A stretch of DNA of 64,000 nt from Aurantiacibacter spongiae (GTDB lineage: Bacteria; Pseudomonadota; Alphaproteobacteria; Sphingomonadales; Sphingomonadaceae), in the NCBI RefSeq assembly GCF_003815535.1, contig NZ_RPFZ01000001.1, forward strand, positions 372,001-436,000, given 5' to 3'. The notes under the pieces are model-generated. The model was not told the origin of the DNA. It saw only the letters and a program-made list of their open reading frames with translations, and ran no database searches. The translations under genes were made by a program, and so were the position numbers. Shown piece by piece: positions 46,206 through 55,575 of this stretch (within the stretch, counting starts at the first letter, position 1; the number at the start of each line of letters is the position of its first letter).

Positions 46206-46928
46206 TTACCTCAAAACCCGCTCGACGAGCACGAGCGGCGAAAGGACCGCGGACGAGATCGCGAGAATCTGGTCCAGACGCCGACGATTCGGCGAATCGC
46301 CGACGACGACGATGTCACCGGGGTAGATCTGCGGATCCGGATAGTTTCCGCGTTCGATAGCACCTATGTTGTAGACGCCGATATACCGCACGTCGTCCAC
46401 GGTGCGGAACACCAGCACCTCGTCTCGCTTCGCGTATTCGGCCAGCCCGTTGCCGATCGCCACCGCCTCGATCAACGTAATCGGCGCGTTGATCGGGTAA
46501 CGCCCCGGATCGTCGACCTCGCCGCTGATCGTGAAAAGCTGTTCCGATCGCGCCGTCAGCCGGGCGGTCACATCCGGTTCCAGCACGTAGGAACCGCGCA
46601 GCCGCCGCTCTACCTCGGCCGCGAATTCCTCCGTCGTCATGCCGAGCGCGTCGATCGTGCCGATCAGCGGGAAGTCGACCGTCCCGCCTACCCCGACCTG
46701 TACCTCTTTGCTCAGTTCGGGGACGTCGAAGACATCGACCTGCAGGGTATCGAGCGGCCGCAACGTGCTGAACCGAACGTCTGGTGTATAATCCGCCCCG
46801 CTCGGCACCGGGAGGCCGGACAACTGTGCAACCTCAACGTTCGGAGCCATACCGATGGGTTTCGACGAGGCGCAGGCAGACAACAGCCCGAGCCCGCAGA
46901 AAGCGGCGATGACGTGACGATAGTGCAA
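46206..46928 (-). CDS. Polysaccharide export outer-membrane lipoprotein (Wza-like)
   Basis: A 240-residue lipoprotein with signal peptide and lipobox LLSAC, the lipidated residue being Cys19. The polysaccharide export (poly_export) domain follows: LDTLQVDVFDVPELSKEVQV and FPLIGTIDALGMT. A SLBB-like domain comes next (ISGEVDDPGRYPI and VYNIGAIERGNYPDPQIYPGDIVVV). It should form the outer-membrane channel partner of Wzc. It is shorter than E. coli Wza, as in many alphaproteobacteria. It lies between wzc and the ligase-like gene with 2-base gaps. Confidence 0.92.
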   Translation of the reverse strand: MHYRHVIAAFCGLGLLSACASSKPIGMAPNVEVAQLSGLPVPSGADYTPDVRFSTLRPLDTLQVDVFDVPELSKEVQVGVGGTVDFPLIGTIDALGMTTEEFAAEVERRLRGSYVLEPDVTARLTARSEQLFTISGEVDDPGRYPINAPITLIEAVAIGNGLAEYAKRDEVLVFRTVDDVRYIGVYNIGAIERGNYPDPQIYPGDIVVVGDSPNRRRLDQILAISSAVLSPLVLVERVLR

Positions 46929-46930
46929 CT

Positions 46931-48502
46931 TTACAATCCCTTGCCCGTATTCCTGACGCGGGCATCGCGGTGCCCTAGCACTTGGTCGCCTTTACGCAAC
47001 CTGTATCCCCCGCTGTCATTCGGCGGGCGAAGCGCCTGGACCAGGCAATAGACCAGCAATGCCATGAAGATAGGCGTGCGCAGGGGATAATCGAACAGGC
47101 TGGCGACTGCGATCAGTCCCACAAGCAGCAGCGCGAGCGCCGTTTCCCGCTTCGCGTTCGCGTTCTGATCGCTGCGGTCCAGAAGCGAGAGTGCCCTGCG
47201 TGCGAGCAAGACTATTCCTCCAAGCACGACAAGCAGAGCAGGCAATCCACCCTCGATGACGACCTGAAGCCAATCGTTGTGCGCGTTATTGAGATAGCGC
47301 GGCCCGAGCAGTTCGACCGGCTCGAACAGGCGAAAGACTTCCTGGAATGCACCGAACCCTGCGCCCCAGATCTTGAACGCATCTGCCATCTGCAGGAAGA
47401 TGGGAAGGTACTGGGCGCGTTGCTCGCCAAGGGGATCCTGCGCGATCAACCTCGAAAACGCTGCAACCCGTCCCTGTCCGAATAAAAGGGCAACCAGCAA
47501 TACGACGCAGATCAAAGGAACGAGAGTTCCCGCAACCTTTCGAACAACCGGGAAGCGCCCGGCCGCTTTATCCGGATGGCCGGATGCAGGGTCGCGAAAC
47601 AGCAGTCTGCTCGCGACGGTGATCAATATCACCAGTGCCAGAATGAGCAGTCCCGCGCGCGATGGATTGACCAAGATCCCGACAAGAAGAAGTCCGGCCG
47701 CCGCCCACGCCCAGATCCGCAGCGACGGGCCCATCCGCTCGCGGTCGGTGCGTTCGCGCCAGAGGACAGCCAGCAGACAGAGGGCGAGAAAAACCGCGTT
47801 GTGGTTGCGATTTGCGAACACCCCGACAGCATCACCGGCGTTGGTAATGTCATAGAAATAGAGGTTGTCGGAACCCGGAAGAACCAGTTGCAGAAGGCCC
47901 AGCACCGCACTGAAGGCGCCCATCGCCACGAATACCCACAAGGCGTTTCGTCGTTCTTCGCGCGTCAGCCATGCCAGCATGGCAAGCACGGCGAGCGGGA
48001 CGCTCAGCGATGCGAGCGAATTGAGGGTGCGGGCCGGCGAGAAGGTGATCGGTCGCCACACTTCCGGCATTCGCGCAGCCTCCTGGATCTCCACGATGAT
48101 GTCCCGATGGGGCAAGCTCTCCCACAATGCAGGCGGCAGGGGAATGACTTGCACGACCATGACGAGGGCAAGGGCGAGGACGAGCAGAAGAGGCCACCTG
48201 ACCGCCCGCAGGTTACCGGGCGGCAATTTCCACACCGCAACTGCAAGCACGAGGATGCAGCCCGTGCGCAGCCAGGGCAGGGTCTGCACGTCGTATCGCG
48301 ACGCTCCGCCCAGAAGCATGATGAAAATGCACAGAACCACGAAGGCTACGAAAGCCGCATGACCTTGTAGCGCGAACCACTGCGGGCCTCGGCGCGCGCC
48401 GGAAGAGCGCGTGCGGCGCTTGTGATGCTGCCGGGACGAAGATCGATTCATCCCGCCGCGTCTGCCGCAATTCGTTCGATTTGCAAACCGCGCATCCATC
48501 AT
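46931..48502 (-). CDS. O-antigen ligase/polymerase family membrane protein
   Basis: A 523-residue polytopic protein with about 12 hydrophobic segments. The large periplasmic loop carries the Wzy_C-type motifs VFANRNHNAVFLAL and NNAHNDWLQVVIEGGL, with conserved His/Asn residues. It is transcribed with wza, wzc and the exported protein. It may be the real polymerase or a ligase, next to the less typical polymerase candidate at 40818. ATG 48502 is used; ATG 48451 is an alternative start. Confidence 0.85.
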   Translation of the reverse strand: MMDARFANRTNCGRRGGMNRSSSRQHHKRRTRSSGARRGPQWFALQGHAAFVAFVVLCIFIMLLGGASRYDVQTLPWLRTGCILVLAVAVWKLPPGNLRAVRWPLLLVLALALVMVVQVIPLPPALWESLPHRDIIVEIQEAARMPEVWRPITFSPARTLNSLASLSVPLAVLAMLAWLTREERRNALWVFVAMGAFSAVLGLLQLVLPGSDNLYFYDITNAGDAVGVFANRNHNAVFLALCLLAVLWRERTDRERMGPSLRIWAWAAAGLLLVGILVNPSRAGLLILALVILITVASRLLFRDPASGHPDKAAGRFPVVRKVAGTLVPLICVVLLVALLFGQGRVAAFSRLIAQDPLGEQRAQYLPIFLQMADAFKIWGAGFGAFQEVFRLFEPVELLGPRYLNNAHNDWLQVVIEGGLPALLVVLGGIVLLARRALSLLDRSDQNANAKRETALALLLVGLIAVASLFDYPLRTPIFMALLVYCLVQALRPPNDSGGYRLRKGDQVLGHRDARVRNTGKGL

Positions 48503-48642
48503 TTTCCCCGAGACCGCTCCGGAAGAAATTCCAGTTTTCTGCGGATTTCAACCGCGGGGCGTATGGACCGGGCACCCTCTGGCCTGATCTTCGCCCGGGG
48601 CCCGGTTCCCTTCGCCGGCCGGCTCATCCGGCGGCGAGCCCG

Positions 48643-49488
48643 TCAACATACCTCGGCGGTGTTTTCCGGGATGGGGCCAGGCGGCACGCGTGCCTCGCTC
48701 AGATGAAACGGGTCGGACCGCAATGCGTGGTTGCTGCCGTACGCCTTTGCCAGCGCCGCGTAGAGCCGGGGATCATACGCTTCCAGATCGTCGTGGTTCA
48801 GGATTTGCCGTCCGTCCACCACGATCAGGCGGTTGGAATCGAACCAGGTCTGCGTCCCCTCGGCCCAGTATTCCTGCACGGTCGTCGTCGCATATTCGTT
48901 GAGAAAGAGATCGTCGGCCAGCGCGTTGGCGTAGGCCATCTCGACCTCGGCGTAGAGCGCGGGGTCGACGTCCTGAATGGCGAACAGAATGTTGTGCGCG
49001 AATTCGTGGACGAGGATCGTCTCGCCGTAATAGCGGCTCGAGCGCAGGCCCAGCACATCCTCCTCGGCCACCGCGGTTCGCTGCCCGCCGATACCCCGGG
49101 CGCGCGCGTCCCAGTACTGGCGGTCGGTCAGCCGACCGATCCGTTCATCGTAATGCAGCTTCTCGCAACGCGTCAGGCGGGGATCGTCGCGCGCAGGCTT
49201 TGTCCAGTCCGCATTCTCCGGAAGATCGAGCAGCGCCTCGTCCTGCGCGATGACCGAAACGGTGTAGTCCTGCCTCACCAGTTCGGCAGCGAGATCGGGC
49301 CGGGCGCCGAGCATGCCCTCGATCATCTCCCGCGCTGCATCGAGCGCCACTTGCGAAACGCGCGCGCTGGAGCGGACGGGTATGCCGGCAGCCAGGACCT
49401 GCCTGGTGTAGAAGCCGTTCGGGGGTGGCACGGCGGTGGACGCGCAGGCGGTCAGTGCGAGGGCCGCCAGGGCGGAAATGACCCGCAT
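48643..49488 (-). CDS. Lipoprotein with HEFAH zinc-metallopeptidase motif
   Basis: A 281-residue lipoprotein: signal peptide with lipobox LTAC, lipidated at Cys15. The motif HEFAH (161-165) resembles the HExxH zinc site, and EYWAEGTQTWFD (206-217) would supply a gluzincin-type third glutamate. This arrangement recalls metallopeptidases with an anthrax lethal factor-like fold, but I cannot assign a family firmly. ATG 49488 is chosen since CAGGGAA precedes it and the signal peptide then starts correctly. It sits between the exopolysaccharide export operon and the sdh genes. Confidence 0.7.
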   Translation of the reverse strand: MRVISALAALALTACASTAVPPPNGFYTRQVLAAGIPVRSSARVSQVALDAAREMIEGMLGARPDLAAELVRQDYTVSVIAQDEALLDLPENADWTKPARDDPRLTRCEKLHYDERIGRLTDRQYWDARARGIGGQRTAVAEEDVLGLRSSRYYGETILVHEFAHNILFAIQDVDPALYAEVEMAYANALADDLFLNEYATTTVQEYWAEGTQTWFDSNRLIVVDGRQILNHDDLEAYDPRLYAALAKAYGSNHALRSDPFHLSEARVPPGPIPENTAEVC

Positions 49489-49533
49489 GGCATTCCCTGG
49501 TCCCGCTGGACCTTGGTCGACGTTGAGCAACGC

Positions 49534-50031
49534 CTAGGTCGCATTCGGGACGAAGCGCATTTCCCCGCGCTGAAGCACACCGTGACGCAGGTGCAGGCGT
49601 TCCTGCAGGACGAGATCGCCCTGCTGGAAACACCAGATCCATACCCGGCCCCGACCGACTCCCTCCTTGCCCGACTTGCGGCAGGGACTTCCGTAATAGC
49701 GGTCGAAGTTCTCGGTCATCACCGGGAAGTTGTCCGAAAGAAACCAGAATTTCGCCGCGTGCATGCGGCTGTCCTCGAATTCCAGCAGGAGGAAGCCCTG
49801 CCGAATTCGCCCGTAGCCGAAGCGGGGCAGCCTGCAGACCGTATTCGCCACTGCCGGATCGCAGCCTTCGACAAGGCCCGAGGAAACCGCTTCCCCGATT
49901 GTCGATTCGCCCTGCTCCATCCCCATCAGCTGAAAACTCGGGAGCGGTTCGCCGGGATTTCGATGCGCCAGTCCGTCGCTACAGGCGACGAGGCCCACGA
50001 CCAGAACGAACAGGAGCGAAGACAATCGCAT
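49534..50031 (-). CDS. Hypothetical lipoprotein downstream of sdhA
   Basis: A 165-residue lipoprotein with lipobox LVAC (lipidated Cys17). The mature part contains several cysteines (CDPAVANTVC, CRKSG, WCFQQ) that could form disulfides, and no domain I recognise. ATG 50031 is chosen because it begins at the signal peptide; a longer frame overlaps sdhA. It lies 8 bases after the sdhA stop and could be co-transcribed with sdhCDA. Confidence 0.65.
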   Translation of the reverse strand: MRLSSLLFVLVVGLVACSDGLAHRNPGEPLPSFQLMGMEQGESTIGEAVSSGLVEGCDPAVANTVCRLPRFGYGRIRQGFLLLEFEDSRMHAAKFWFLSDNFPVMTENFDRYYGSPCRKSGKEGVGRGRVWIWCFQQGDLVLQERLHLRHGVLQRGEMRFVPNAT

Positions 50032-50039
50032 GGGTTCGC

Positions 50040-51872
50040 TCAGTAGACCCTCTTCTTCGGCTCGATGTACTCGATGTCGTCCGTCAGGGTGTAATCGTGG
50101 ACCGGCCGGTAGTCGATCTTCACGTCGCCGCCCTTGCCGCCCCAGCCGTCGAACCAGGCTATCGTATGCTTCATCCACTCGGCATCGTTGCGATCGGGAT
50201 AATCCTCGTGTGCGTGAGCCCCGCGGCTTTCCTTGCGGTTTTCCGCGCTCGCGATGGTCACGTTGGCCTGGGCCATCAGATTGTCGAGTTCCAGCGTCTC
50301 GATCAGGTCGCTGTTCCAGATCAACGAGCGGTCGGTAACGTGGATGTCCTCCATCCGTTTGTTCTCGGCCTTCAACTGCGCGACACCTTCCGCCATGAGT
50401 TCGGAATTGCGGAAAACGGCGGCATGCTTCTGCATGGTCTGCTGCATGGCCTTGCGAACCTCCGCCGTGGGCGATCCGCCCTTGGCGTGGCGGAAGTGAT
50501 CGAGCCGGGTCAGCGCGAAATCGACGCTGTCCTTGGCCAGTTCCTCATGACTGGCGCCCGGTTTCAGGTTCTCCCTGAGGTGGATACCGATGGCCCGGCC
50601 GAAGACGACGAGGTCGATCAGCGAATTGGAGCCGAGGCGGTTGGCGCCGTGAACCGACACGCAGCCCGCTTCGCCTGCCGCGTAAAGCCCGGGCACGACA
50701 TGATCGGGATCACCGTCCGGTCCCAGGGTCACGACCTGGCCGTGATAGTTCGTCGGGATACCGCCCATGTTGTAGTGAACGGTCGGCGTCACCGGCAAAG
50801 GCTGGCGCGTGAGGTCCACCCCTGCGAAGATCTTGCCGCTCTCGGTAATGCCCGGAAGCCGCTCCGCCAGAACGTCCGGTGCGATATGGTCGAGATGAAG
50901 ATAGATGTGGTCGCCATCCGGCCCCACGCCGCGCCCTTCGCGCATCTCGAGCGCCATCGAACGCGAAACGACATCGCGGCTGGCGAGATCCTTCGCCGAC
51001 GGAGCGTACCGCTCCATGAAGCGCTCGCCCTCCGAATTGGTGAGATAACCGCCCTCGCCCCGCGCGCCCTCGGTAATCAGCACGCCGGCGCCGTATATGC
51101 CGGTCGGGTGGAACTGCACGAATTCCATGTCCTGCAACGGCAGACCGGCGCGCAGAACCATGCCGCCACCGTCGCCGGTGCAGGTATGCGCACTGGTGGC
51201 GGTGTAGTAGCAACGGCCGTATCCGCCCGTCGCCAGCACTACTCCGTGGCTGCGGAAACGGTGGATGCTGCCATCGTCGAGACACATGGCAATCACGCCA
51301 ACGCATGCTCCGTCGCGCATGATGAGGTCGATGGCGAAATATTCGATGAAGAAATCGGCGTCGTATTTCAGGCTCTGCTGATAGAGCGCGTGGAGCATTG
51401 CGTGCCCCGTGCGGTCCGCCGCGGCGCAGGTGCGTTGTACGGGCGGGCCTTCGCCCATGTTCTGCATATGACCGCCGAAGGGTCGCTGGTAGATGGTGCC
51501 GTCCTCGTTGCGGGAGAACGGCACGCCAGCATGTTCGAGCTCGTACACGGCCTGCGGCGCCTCTCGCGCGAGATACTCGATGGCGTCCTGGTCGCCGAGC
51601 CAGTCCGACCCCTTGACGGTATCGTACATGTGCCATTGCCAGTGGTCGGGCGTATTGTTGCCCAGACTCGCCGCGATGCCGCCCTGCGCCGCAACCGTGT
51701 GCGAGCGGGTGGGAAACACTTTCGATATGTTCGCGGTGCGCAGACCCGCCTCCGCCGCCCCCATCGTGGCGCGAAGGCCGGAGCCGCCGGCGCCGACCAC
51801 GACAACGTCGTAGGTATGATCCGTAATGGGATAGGCGCGGCCGTTGATTTCGAACGTCTGGGTGCGGGCCAT
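50040..51872 (-). CDS. sdhA: Succinate dehydrogenase flavoprotein subunit
   Basis: A 610-residue flavoprotein oxidising succinate to fumarate in complex [23 protein letters not shown] binds [19 protein letters not shown] contains the histidine that holds FAD covalently. [21 protein letters not shown] and [15 protein letters not shown] are further family signatures. The start overlaps the sdhD stop (TGATG); in-frame codons further upstream lie within sdhD. No sdhB follows on this strand, which is unusual. Confidence 0.96.
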   Translation of the reverse strand: MARTQTFEINGRAYPITDHTYDVVVVGAGGSGLRATMGAAEAGLRTANISKVFPTRSHTVAAQGGIAASLGNNTPDHWQWHMYDTVKGSDWLGDQDAIEYLAREAPQAVYELEHAGVPFSRNEDGTIYQRPFGGHMQNMGEGPPVQRTCAAADRTGHAMLHALYQQSLKYDADFFIEYFAIDLIMRDGACVGVIAMCLDDGSIHRFRSHGVVLATGGYGRCYYTATSAHTCTGDGGGMVLRAGLPLQDMEFVQFHPTGIYGAGVLITEGARGEGGYLTNSEGERFMERYAPSAKDLASRDVVSRSMALEMREGRGVGPDGDHIYLHLDHIAPDVLAERLPGITESGKIFAGVDLTRQPLPVTPTVHYNMGGIPTNYHGQVVTLGPDGDPDHVVPGLYAAGEAGCVSVHGANRLGSNSLIDLVVFGRAIGIHLRENLKPGASHEELAKDSVDFALTRLDHFRHAKGGSPTAEVRKAMQQTMQKHAAVFRNSELMAEGVAQLKAENKRMEDIHVTDRSLIWNSDLIETLELDNLMAQANVTIASAENRKESRGAHAHEDYPDRNDAEWMKHTIAWFDGWGGKGGDVKIDYRPVHDYTLTDDIEYIEPKKRVY

Positions 51873-52288
51873 CAGGCGGCTCCTGCGAAAGCGAGGCGGG
51901 CGAGGCAGAACAGGCCGAAGGCGGCCCCTGCCACGGCGACGAGATTGAGAAGGGTCACGGCGGCGAATTTGTTGCCCGGCGAATCCACGTAATCCTCGAT
52001 CATCACCTGAAGACCGAGGCGCGCGTGCCAGAATGTCGAGATCACCAGCAACGCGATCATGAAGGCGGGCAGGGGTTCGCCGAGCCAACCGCTGACGCTG
52101 GCGTAGGAACGGTCGGGAAGGAAGGCCAGGGAAAGGCCCAGGAACACGACCGTGACCAGGTTGCCGATGGCGGTGAAGCGCTGAAGCATCCAGTGATGCG
52201 GGCCTTCGTGCGAGGAGCCAAGTCCGCGGACCTGGCCGATCGCCGTGCCCTTGCCGCCCGCGCGTTCGAGTGTTGTGTTACGTCCCAT
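51872..52288 (-). CDS. sdhD: Succinate dehydrogenase hydrophobic membrane anchor subunit
   Basis: A 138-residue membrane anchor of complex II with three hydrophobic helices (about 40-60, 72-92 and 107-132). [13 protein letters not shown] and [16 protein letters not shown] match the family; the His of the second motif is the expected haem b ligand. ATG 52288 is chosen as it follows sdhC by 8 bases and removes a non-homologous leader. It takes part in quinone reduction together with SdhC. Confidence 0.9.
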   Translation of the reverse strand: MGRNTTLERAGGKGTAIGQVRGLGSSHEGPHHWMLQRFTAIGNLVTVVFLGLSLAFLPDRSYASVSGWLGEPLPAFMIALLVISTFWHARLGLQVMIEDYVDSPGNKFAAVTLLNLVAVAGAAFGLFCLARLAFAGAA

Positions 52289-52296
52289 GTTCAGTC

Positions 52297-52677
52297 CTAC
52301 AGCAGAAGGATCGCGGCCCAGAAGATCACGCTCAGGATCACCCCCGACGCCATGGATACCCAGGAAAACGCGCGGTTGGTGTCGAGTTCGTACCCGGCGC
52401 CGAGATCGAGTACGAAATGCCGGATGCCCGAGGAGGCATGGTTGAAGAACGCCCAGGTCAACCCGATCAGCACAGCGATCCCGTACCAGGCGGAGGCGTG
52501 GTCGTAGAAAGCGGCGTAGGATTCCTCTCCGCCTGCAAGCGCACCCAGCCACCACAGCAGGACCCCGAGGCCCACGATCGCCATGCCGTCACCCGTGACG
52601 CGGTGGAGGATGGAGACCATCATGTGCGGTCCCCATTTCCATATTCCCAGATGCGGTGAGAGCGGGCGGTCGGCCAT
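52297..52677 (-). CDS. sdhC: Succinate dehydrogenase cytochrome b556 subunit
   Basis: A 126-residue membrane subunit of complex II and the first gene of the sdhCDA operon. SPHLGIWKWGPHMMVSILHRVTG is the quinone-site region with the conserved HR-x-TG, and FFNHASSGIRHFVLDLG holds the haem-ligating histidine. Three transmembrane helices are visible. ATG 52677 is used, with GGAAC upstream; ATG 52689 would add four residues. Confidence 0.9.
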   Translation of the reverse strand: MADRPLSPHLGIWKWGPHMMVSILHRVTGDGMAIVGLGVLLWWLGALAGGEESYAAFYDHASAWYGIAVLIGLTWAFFNHASSGIRHFVLDLGAGYELDTNRAFSWVSMASGVILSVIFWAAILLL

Positions 52678-52786
52678 ATTTTGTTCCATCCAAGGGTGGG
52701 TTCGCGCCCCAGATAGCGTTTTCGCGGACGAGGGCAAGCGGCGGCCCGCCCTTTCGCAGCGATGATCGGCCCGCTATGCCCCGGGC

Positions 52787-53497
52787 ATGACCAATATTCT
52801 CGTCACGGGATCGAGCCGCGGTATCGGCAGGTCCATCGTCGAAAGCCTTCGCGCAAGGGGAGCGAACGTGGTGGGGCATGCGACCAGCGCGGTGGACGCG
52901 GACACGATCGCAGCCGACTTCGCCGACCCGCCCGCCCCGCAGATGCTCTGGCAACAGGCCGTCGACCGGATGGAGGGACGGATCGACGTGCTGGTTAACA
53001 ATGCCGGTCTGTTCGAACAAAGTCCGCTCGATGCGAGCGACATCGAATGGCTCGACCGGTGGGAGGACACCTTGCGCATAAACCTCACCTCGGCGGCGCA
53101 ACTCTCGCGCTTCGCGGTACGTCACTGGCGCGCGAGCGGACGGGGCGGGCGGATCGTCCATGTCGCCAGCCGCGCCGGGCATCGCGGCGATTCCCCGTCG
53201 CACTGGCACTACGCGGCGGCGAAGGCCGGGATGCTTGCGATGCACAAGACCATCGCGCGCGGTTACGGCAGCGACAATATCCTCAGCTTCGCCATAGCGC
53301 CGGGCTTTACCGACACGGCGATGGCGGGTGACTACCTGGCCAGCCGGGGCGGGCCGGGCCTGCTGGCGGACATCCCGCTGGGCCGGGTCGCGGAACCGGA
53401 GGAGATCGCCGAAATCGTGACTTTCTGTGCGCTCGACGCGCCGGCTAGCATGACCGGCGCGACCATCGACGCCAATGGTGCCAGTCATGTCCGGTAG
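52787..53497 (+). CDS. SDR-family oxidoreductase (FabG-like)
   Basis: A 236-residue classical SDR. TGSSRGIG binds NAD(P), NNAGLFEQSPLDAS and an active-site Ser plus YAAAK (in HYAAAKAGMLA) are present, and the C-terminus GATIDANGASHVR is typical of 3-oxoacyl-ACP-reductase-like proteins. The substrate is undetermined. It is divergent from sdhC and 15 bases upstream of the metallo-beta-lactamase gene. Confidence 0.87.
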   Translation: MTNILVTGSSRGIGRSIVESLRARGANVVGHATSAVDADTIAADFADPPAPQMLWQQAVDRMEGRIDVLVNNAGLFEQSPLDASDIEWLDRWEDTLRINLTSAAQLSRFAVRHWRASGRGGRIVHVASRAGHRGDSPSHWHYAAAKAGMLAMHKTIARGYGSDNILSFAIAPGFTDTAMAGDYLASRGGPGLLADIPLGRVAEPEEIAEIVTFCALDAPASMTGATIDANGASHVR

Positions 53498-53512
53498 GAG
53501 CCGGATCGCCGG

Positions 53513-54499
53513 ATGCCGGTTCCCTCTCCCCGAAACGCCCCGATGAGCGCGCAATCGGGCGCGCCGGGCCGGTGGGCCTGCCTCTCCTTGTTCGCGATAG
53601 CCCTGGGCCTGTCGTCCTGCGTTGCCCCGCAAGGGCCGCCGCAAAAGGTAAGTTCCGCCGTGGTGGATCGCGCGCGCGATCTTGCGGCGACTCCGGCGGA
53701 CTGGGCCGCGGCCTGCGGTGACTGGGACGACTGGGACCAGCGCGCCCCGGCCTTCCGCGTCTTCGGCAATACCTATCACGTTGGGACTTGCGGCATCAGC
53801 GCACTGCTCGTTGCCGGACCCGAGGGGCATGTGCTGATCGATACCGGAACGCGGCAGGGATCGGTCGGTGTGCTGGAGAACATTCGCAATCTCGGTTTCG
53901 CGCCGGAAAACGTCGTCGCGGTGCTGACGAGTCACGAACATTTCGATCACGTCGGCGGCCTGTGGTGGGTGAACCGCAATACGGGCGCGCGCGTCGTGAC
54001 CTCGCCGAAGGCCGCCCCGGTCCTCGCGTCGGGCCAGGCGAGCCCGGACGATCCGCAATCCGGCCGCAATCCCCCGATGCGAGCAATTCCGGCCGACCTG
54101 ATCGATACCGTCACGCCCGGTCACCCGGTCACGCTTGCGGGAATGGCCTTCACGCCCATAGCCTCCCCCGGTCATACGTCCGGGGCGCTCAGCTGGCAGT
54201 GGGAAAGCTGCGAAGGGTCCGACTGCCGCACCATCGTGTTTGCCGACAGTCTCACCCCGGTGAGCCGTGACGATTACCGGTTTGCGGATCACCCGGCCTA
54301 TCTGCGCGCATACCGGGACAGTATCGCGCGGATTGCTGCTCTCGAATGCGACATCCTGTTGACGCCGCATCCCTCGGCCAGCCGCATGCGGGACAAGGCG
54401 CTCGCGGGGGAATTCGCCAGCGAACCAAAATGCGGGCGCTATGCGCAAACCGTGCTAGGGCAACTGCAAACGCGACTGACGGGGGAGGCGCGCGAATGA
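53513..54499 (+). CDS. Subclass B3 metallo-beta-lactamase (lipoprotein)
   Basis: A 328-residue zinc hydrolase. The first zinc motif HEHFDH is at 141-146, with the other ligands at His221 (SPGHTSG) and His286 (LTPHPSAS), the arrangement of subclass B3 enzymes, which have HxHxDH and lack the B1 cysteine ligand. ADSLTPVS is also B3-typical. The N-terminal signal has a lipobox-like LSSC (Cys36), suggesting membrane anchoring. Erythrobacter species are known to carry intrinsic B3 enzymes, so this is more likely resident than acquired. It overlaps prmA by 4 bases (ATGA). ATG 53543 is an alternative start. Confidence 0.87.
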   Translation: MPVPSPRNAPMSAQSGAPGRWACLSLFAIALGLSSCVAPQGPPQKVSSAVVDRARDLAATPADWAAACGDWDDWDQRAPAFRVFGNTYHVGTCGISALLVAGPEGHVLIDTGTRQGSVGVLENIRNLGFAPENVVAVLTSHEHFDHVGGLWWVNRNTGARVVTSPKAAPVLASGQASPDDPQSGRNPPMRAIPADLIDTVTPGHPVTLAGMAFTPIASPGHTSGALSWQWESCEGSDCRTIVFADSLTPVSRDDYRFADHPAYLRAYRDSIARIAALECDILLTPHPSASRMRDKALAGEFASEPKCGRYAQTVLGQLQTRLTGEARE

Positions 54500-55410
54500 G
54501 CTGGAAACTGTCGGCGGTCGCCACCAGGGAGGTAGTCGAGGGGGCGCTGGCGCGGCAGGACGAAATGCAAGGCTGGGACGATACCACCGTCCTGGCGGGG
54601 TTCGAGGTCGATCCGGACGAACCCGATTGCTGGCGTCTCGATGCCTATACGGCAACGAAGCCTACCGAGGCGGATCGCGAGGCCGTACGCGCGCTTTTTT
54701 CCGCGGATCCTCCGCCGCTGATCGCAGAAGCCTTGCCCGAAAGCGATTGGGTCAGCGAAAGCCAGAGGGGCGTCGACCCGATCACCGCGGGGCGTTTCCG
54801 CGTGCGTACCCCCGAGCACCGCCCGGCCGACGACCCCGCGTTCGTGGAGTTCTGCATCCCCGCCGCGCAGGCATTCGGCACCGGACAGCATGCCACCACC
54901 GCTGGGTGCCTGGCCATGCTGGATGTCATGGCACGGCAGGGGGTCAGTCCGCGCACGGTTGCCGATATCGGAACCGGCACCGGCCTTCTCGCCTTTGCCG
55001 CCATGGCCCTGTGGCCCCACGGTCGCTTTACCGCGAGCGATATCGACCCGGTATGCGATCAGGCGGTTGTCGCCAATGCGGCGCTCAATGGAATTGATCT
55101 GGGGGATAAGCGGGGCGAACTGACGATGCTCGTCGCCGATGGATTGGCCGACGAGAGGCTTGCGCGGCGCGCGCCGTTCGATCTTCTCATCGCCAATATC
55201 CTGGCAGGTCCGCTTATCGATCTCGCTCCGGATTTCGCCGAGGCCGTGAACCCCCGCGGCAGCATCGTACTCGCCGGATTGCTCCGCACGCAGGATGCGG
55301 CGGTCCGCTCCGCCTATCGCCGCGTCGGATTCCGCTTGCAGAAGCGTATCCTTCGTGGCGACTGGTCGGTCCTGTGGCTGAGACACCGCTTCGTGGGGCA
55401 GGTCCGCTGA
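54496..55410 (+). CDS. prmA: Ribosomal protein L11 methyltransferase
   Basis: A 304-residue SAM-dependent methyltransferase that trimethylates ribosomal protein L11. FGTGQHATTAGCLAMLD, the SAM motif VADIGTGTGLLAFAA and NILAGPLIDLAP are diagnostic. Its ATG overlaps the stop of the beta-lactamase gene (ATGA), so both are translated from one message. A GC-rich hairpin follows the stop. Confidence 0.92.
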   Translation: MSWKLSAVATREVVEGALARQDEMQGWDDTTVLAGFEVDPDEPDCWRLDAYTATKPTEADREAVRALFSADPPPLIAEALPESDWVSESQRGVDPITAGRFRVRTPEHRPADDPAFVEFCIPAAQAFGTGQHATTAGCLAMLDVMARQGVSPRTVADIGTGTGLLAFAAMALWPHGRFTASDIDPVCDQAVVANAALNGIDLGDKRGELTMLVADGLADERLARRAPFDLLIANILAGPLIDLAPDFAEAVNPRGSIVLAGLLRTQDAAVRSAYRRVGFRLQKRILRGDWSVLWLRHRFVGQVR

Positions 55411-55420
55411 CGAGGACGAG

Positions 55421-55437
55421 CGCGCCGAAGGGGCGCG
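55421..55437 (+). terminator. Possible terminator hairpin after prmA
   Basis: CGCGCC (55421-55426) pairs with GGCGCG (55432-55437) across a 5-base loop, followed shortly by TTT. The stem is GC-rich but the T-run is short, so efficiency is doubtful. Confidence 0.35.
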
Positions 55438-55575
55438 GCGTTTCCTGGTGGGAAACTTGATAAAGGTTTGGAAAAAACTTCTTGAATACAATGCTGTAGT
55501 CCTGAAGGACTCCGTTGCAAGAGCAAGTGGCCAGCCGCGGTCGGCCGGTCGATACATTGCGATGGGACCGAACCT

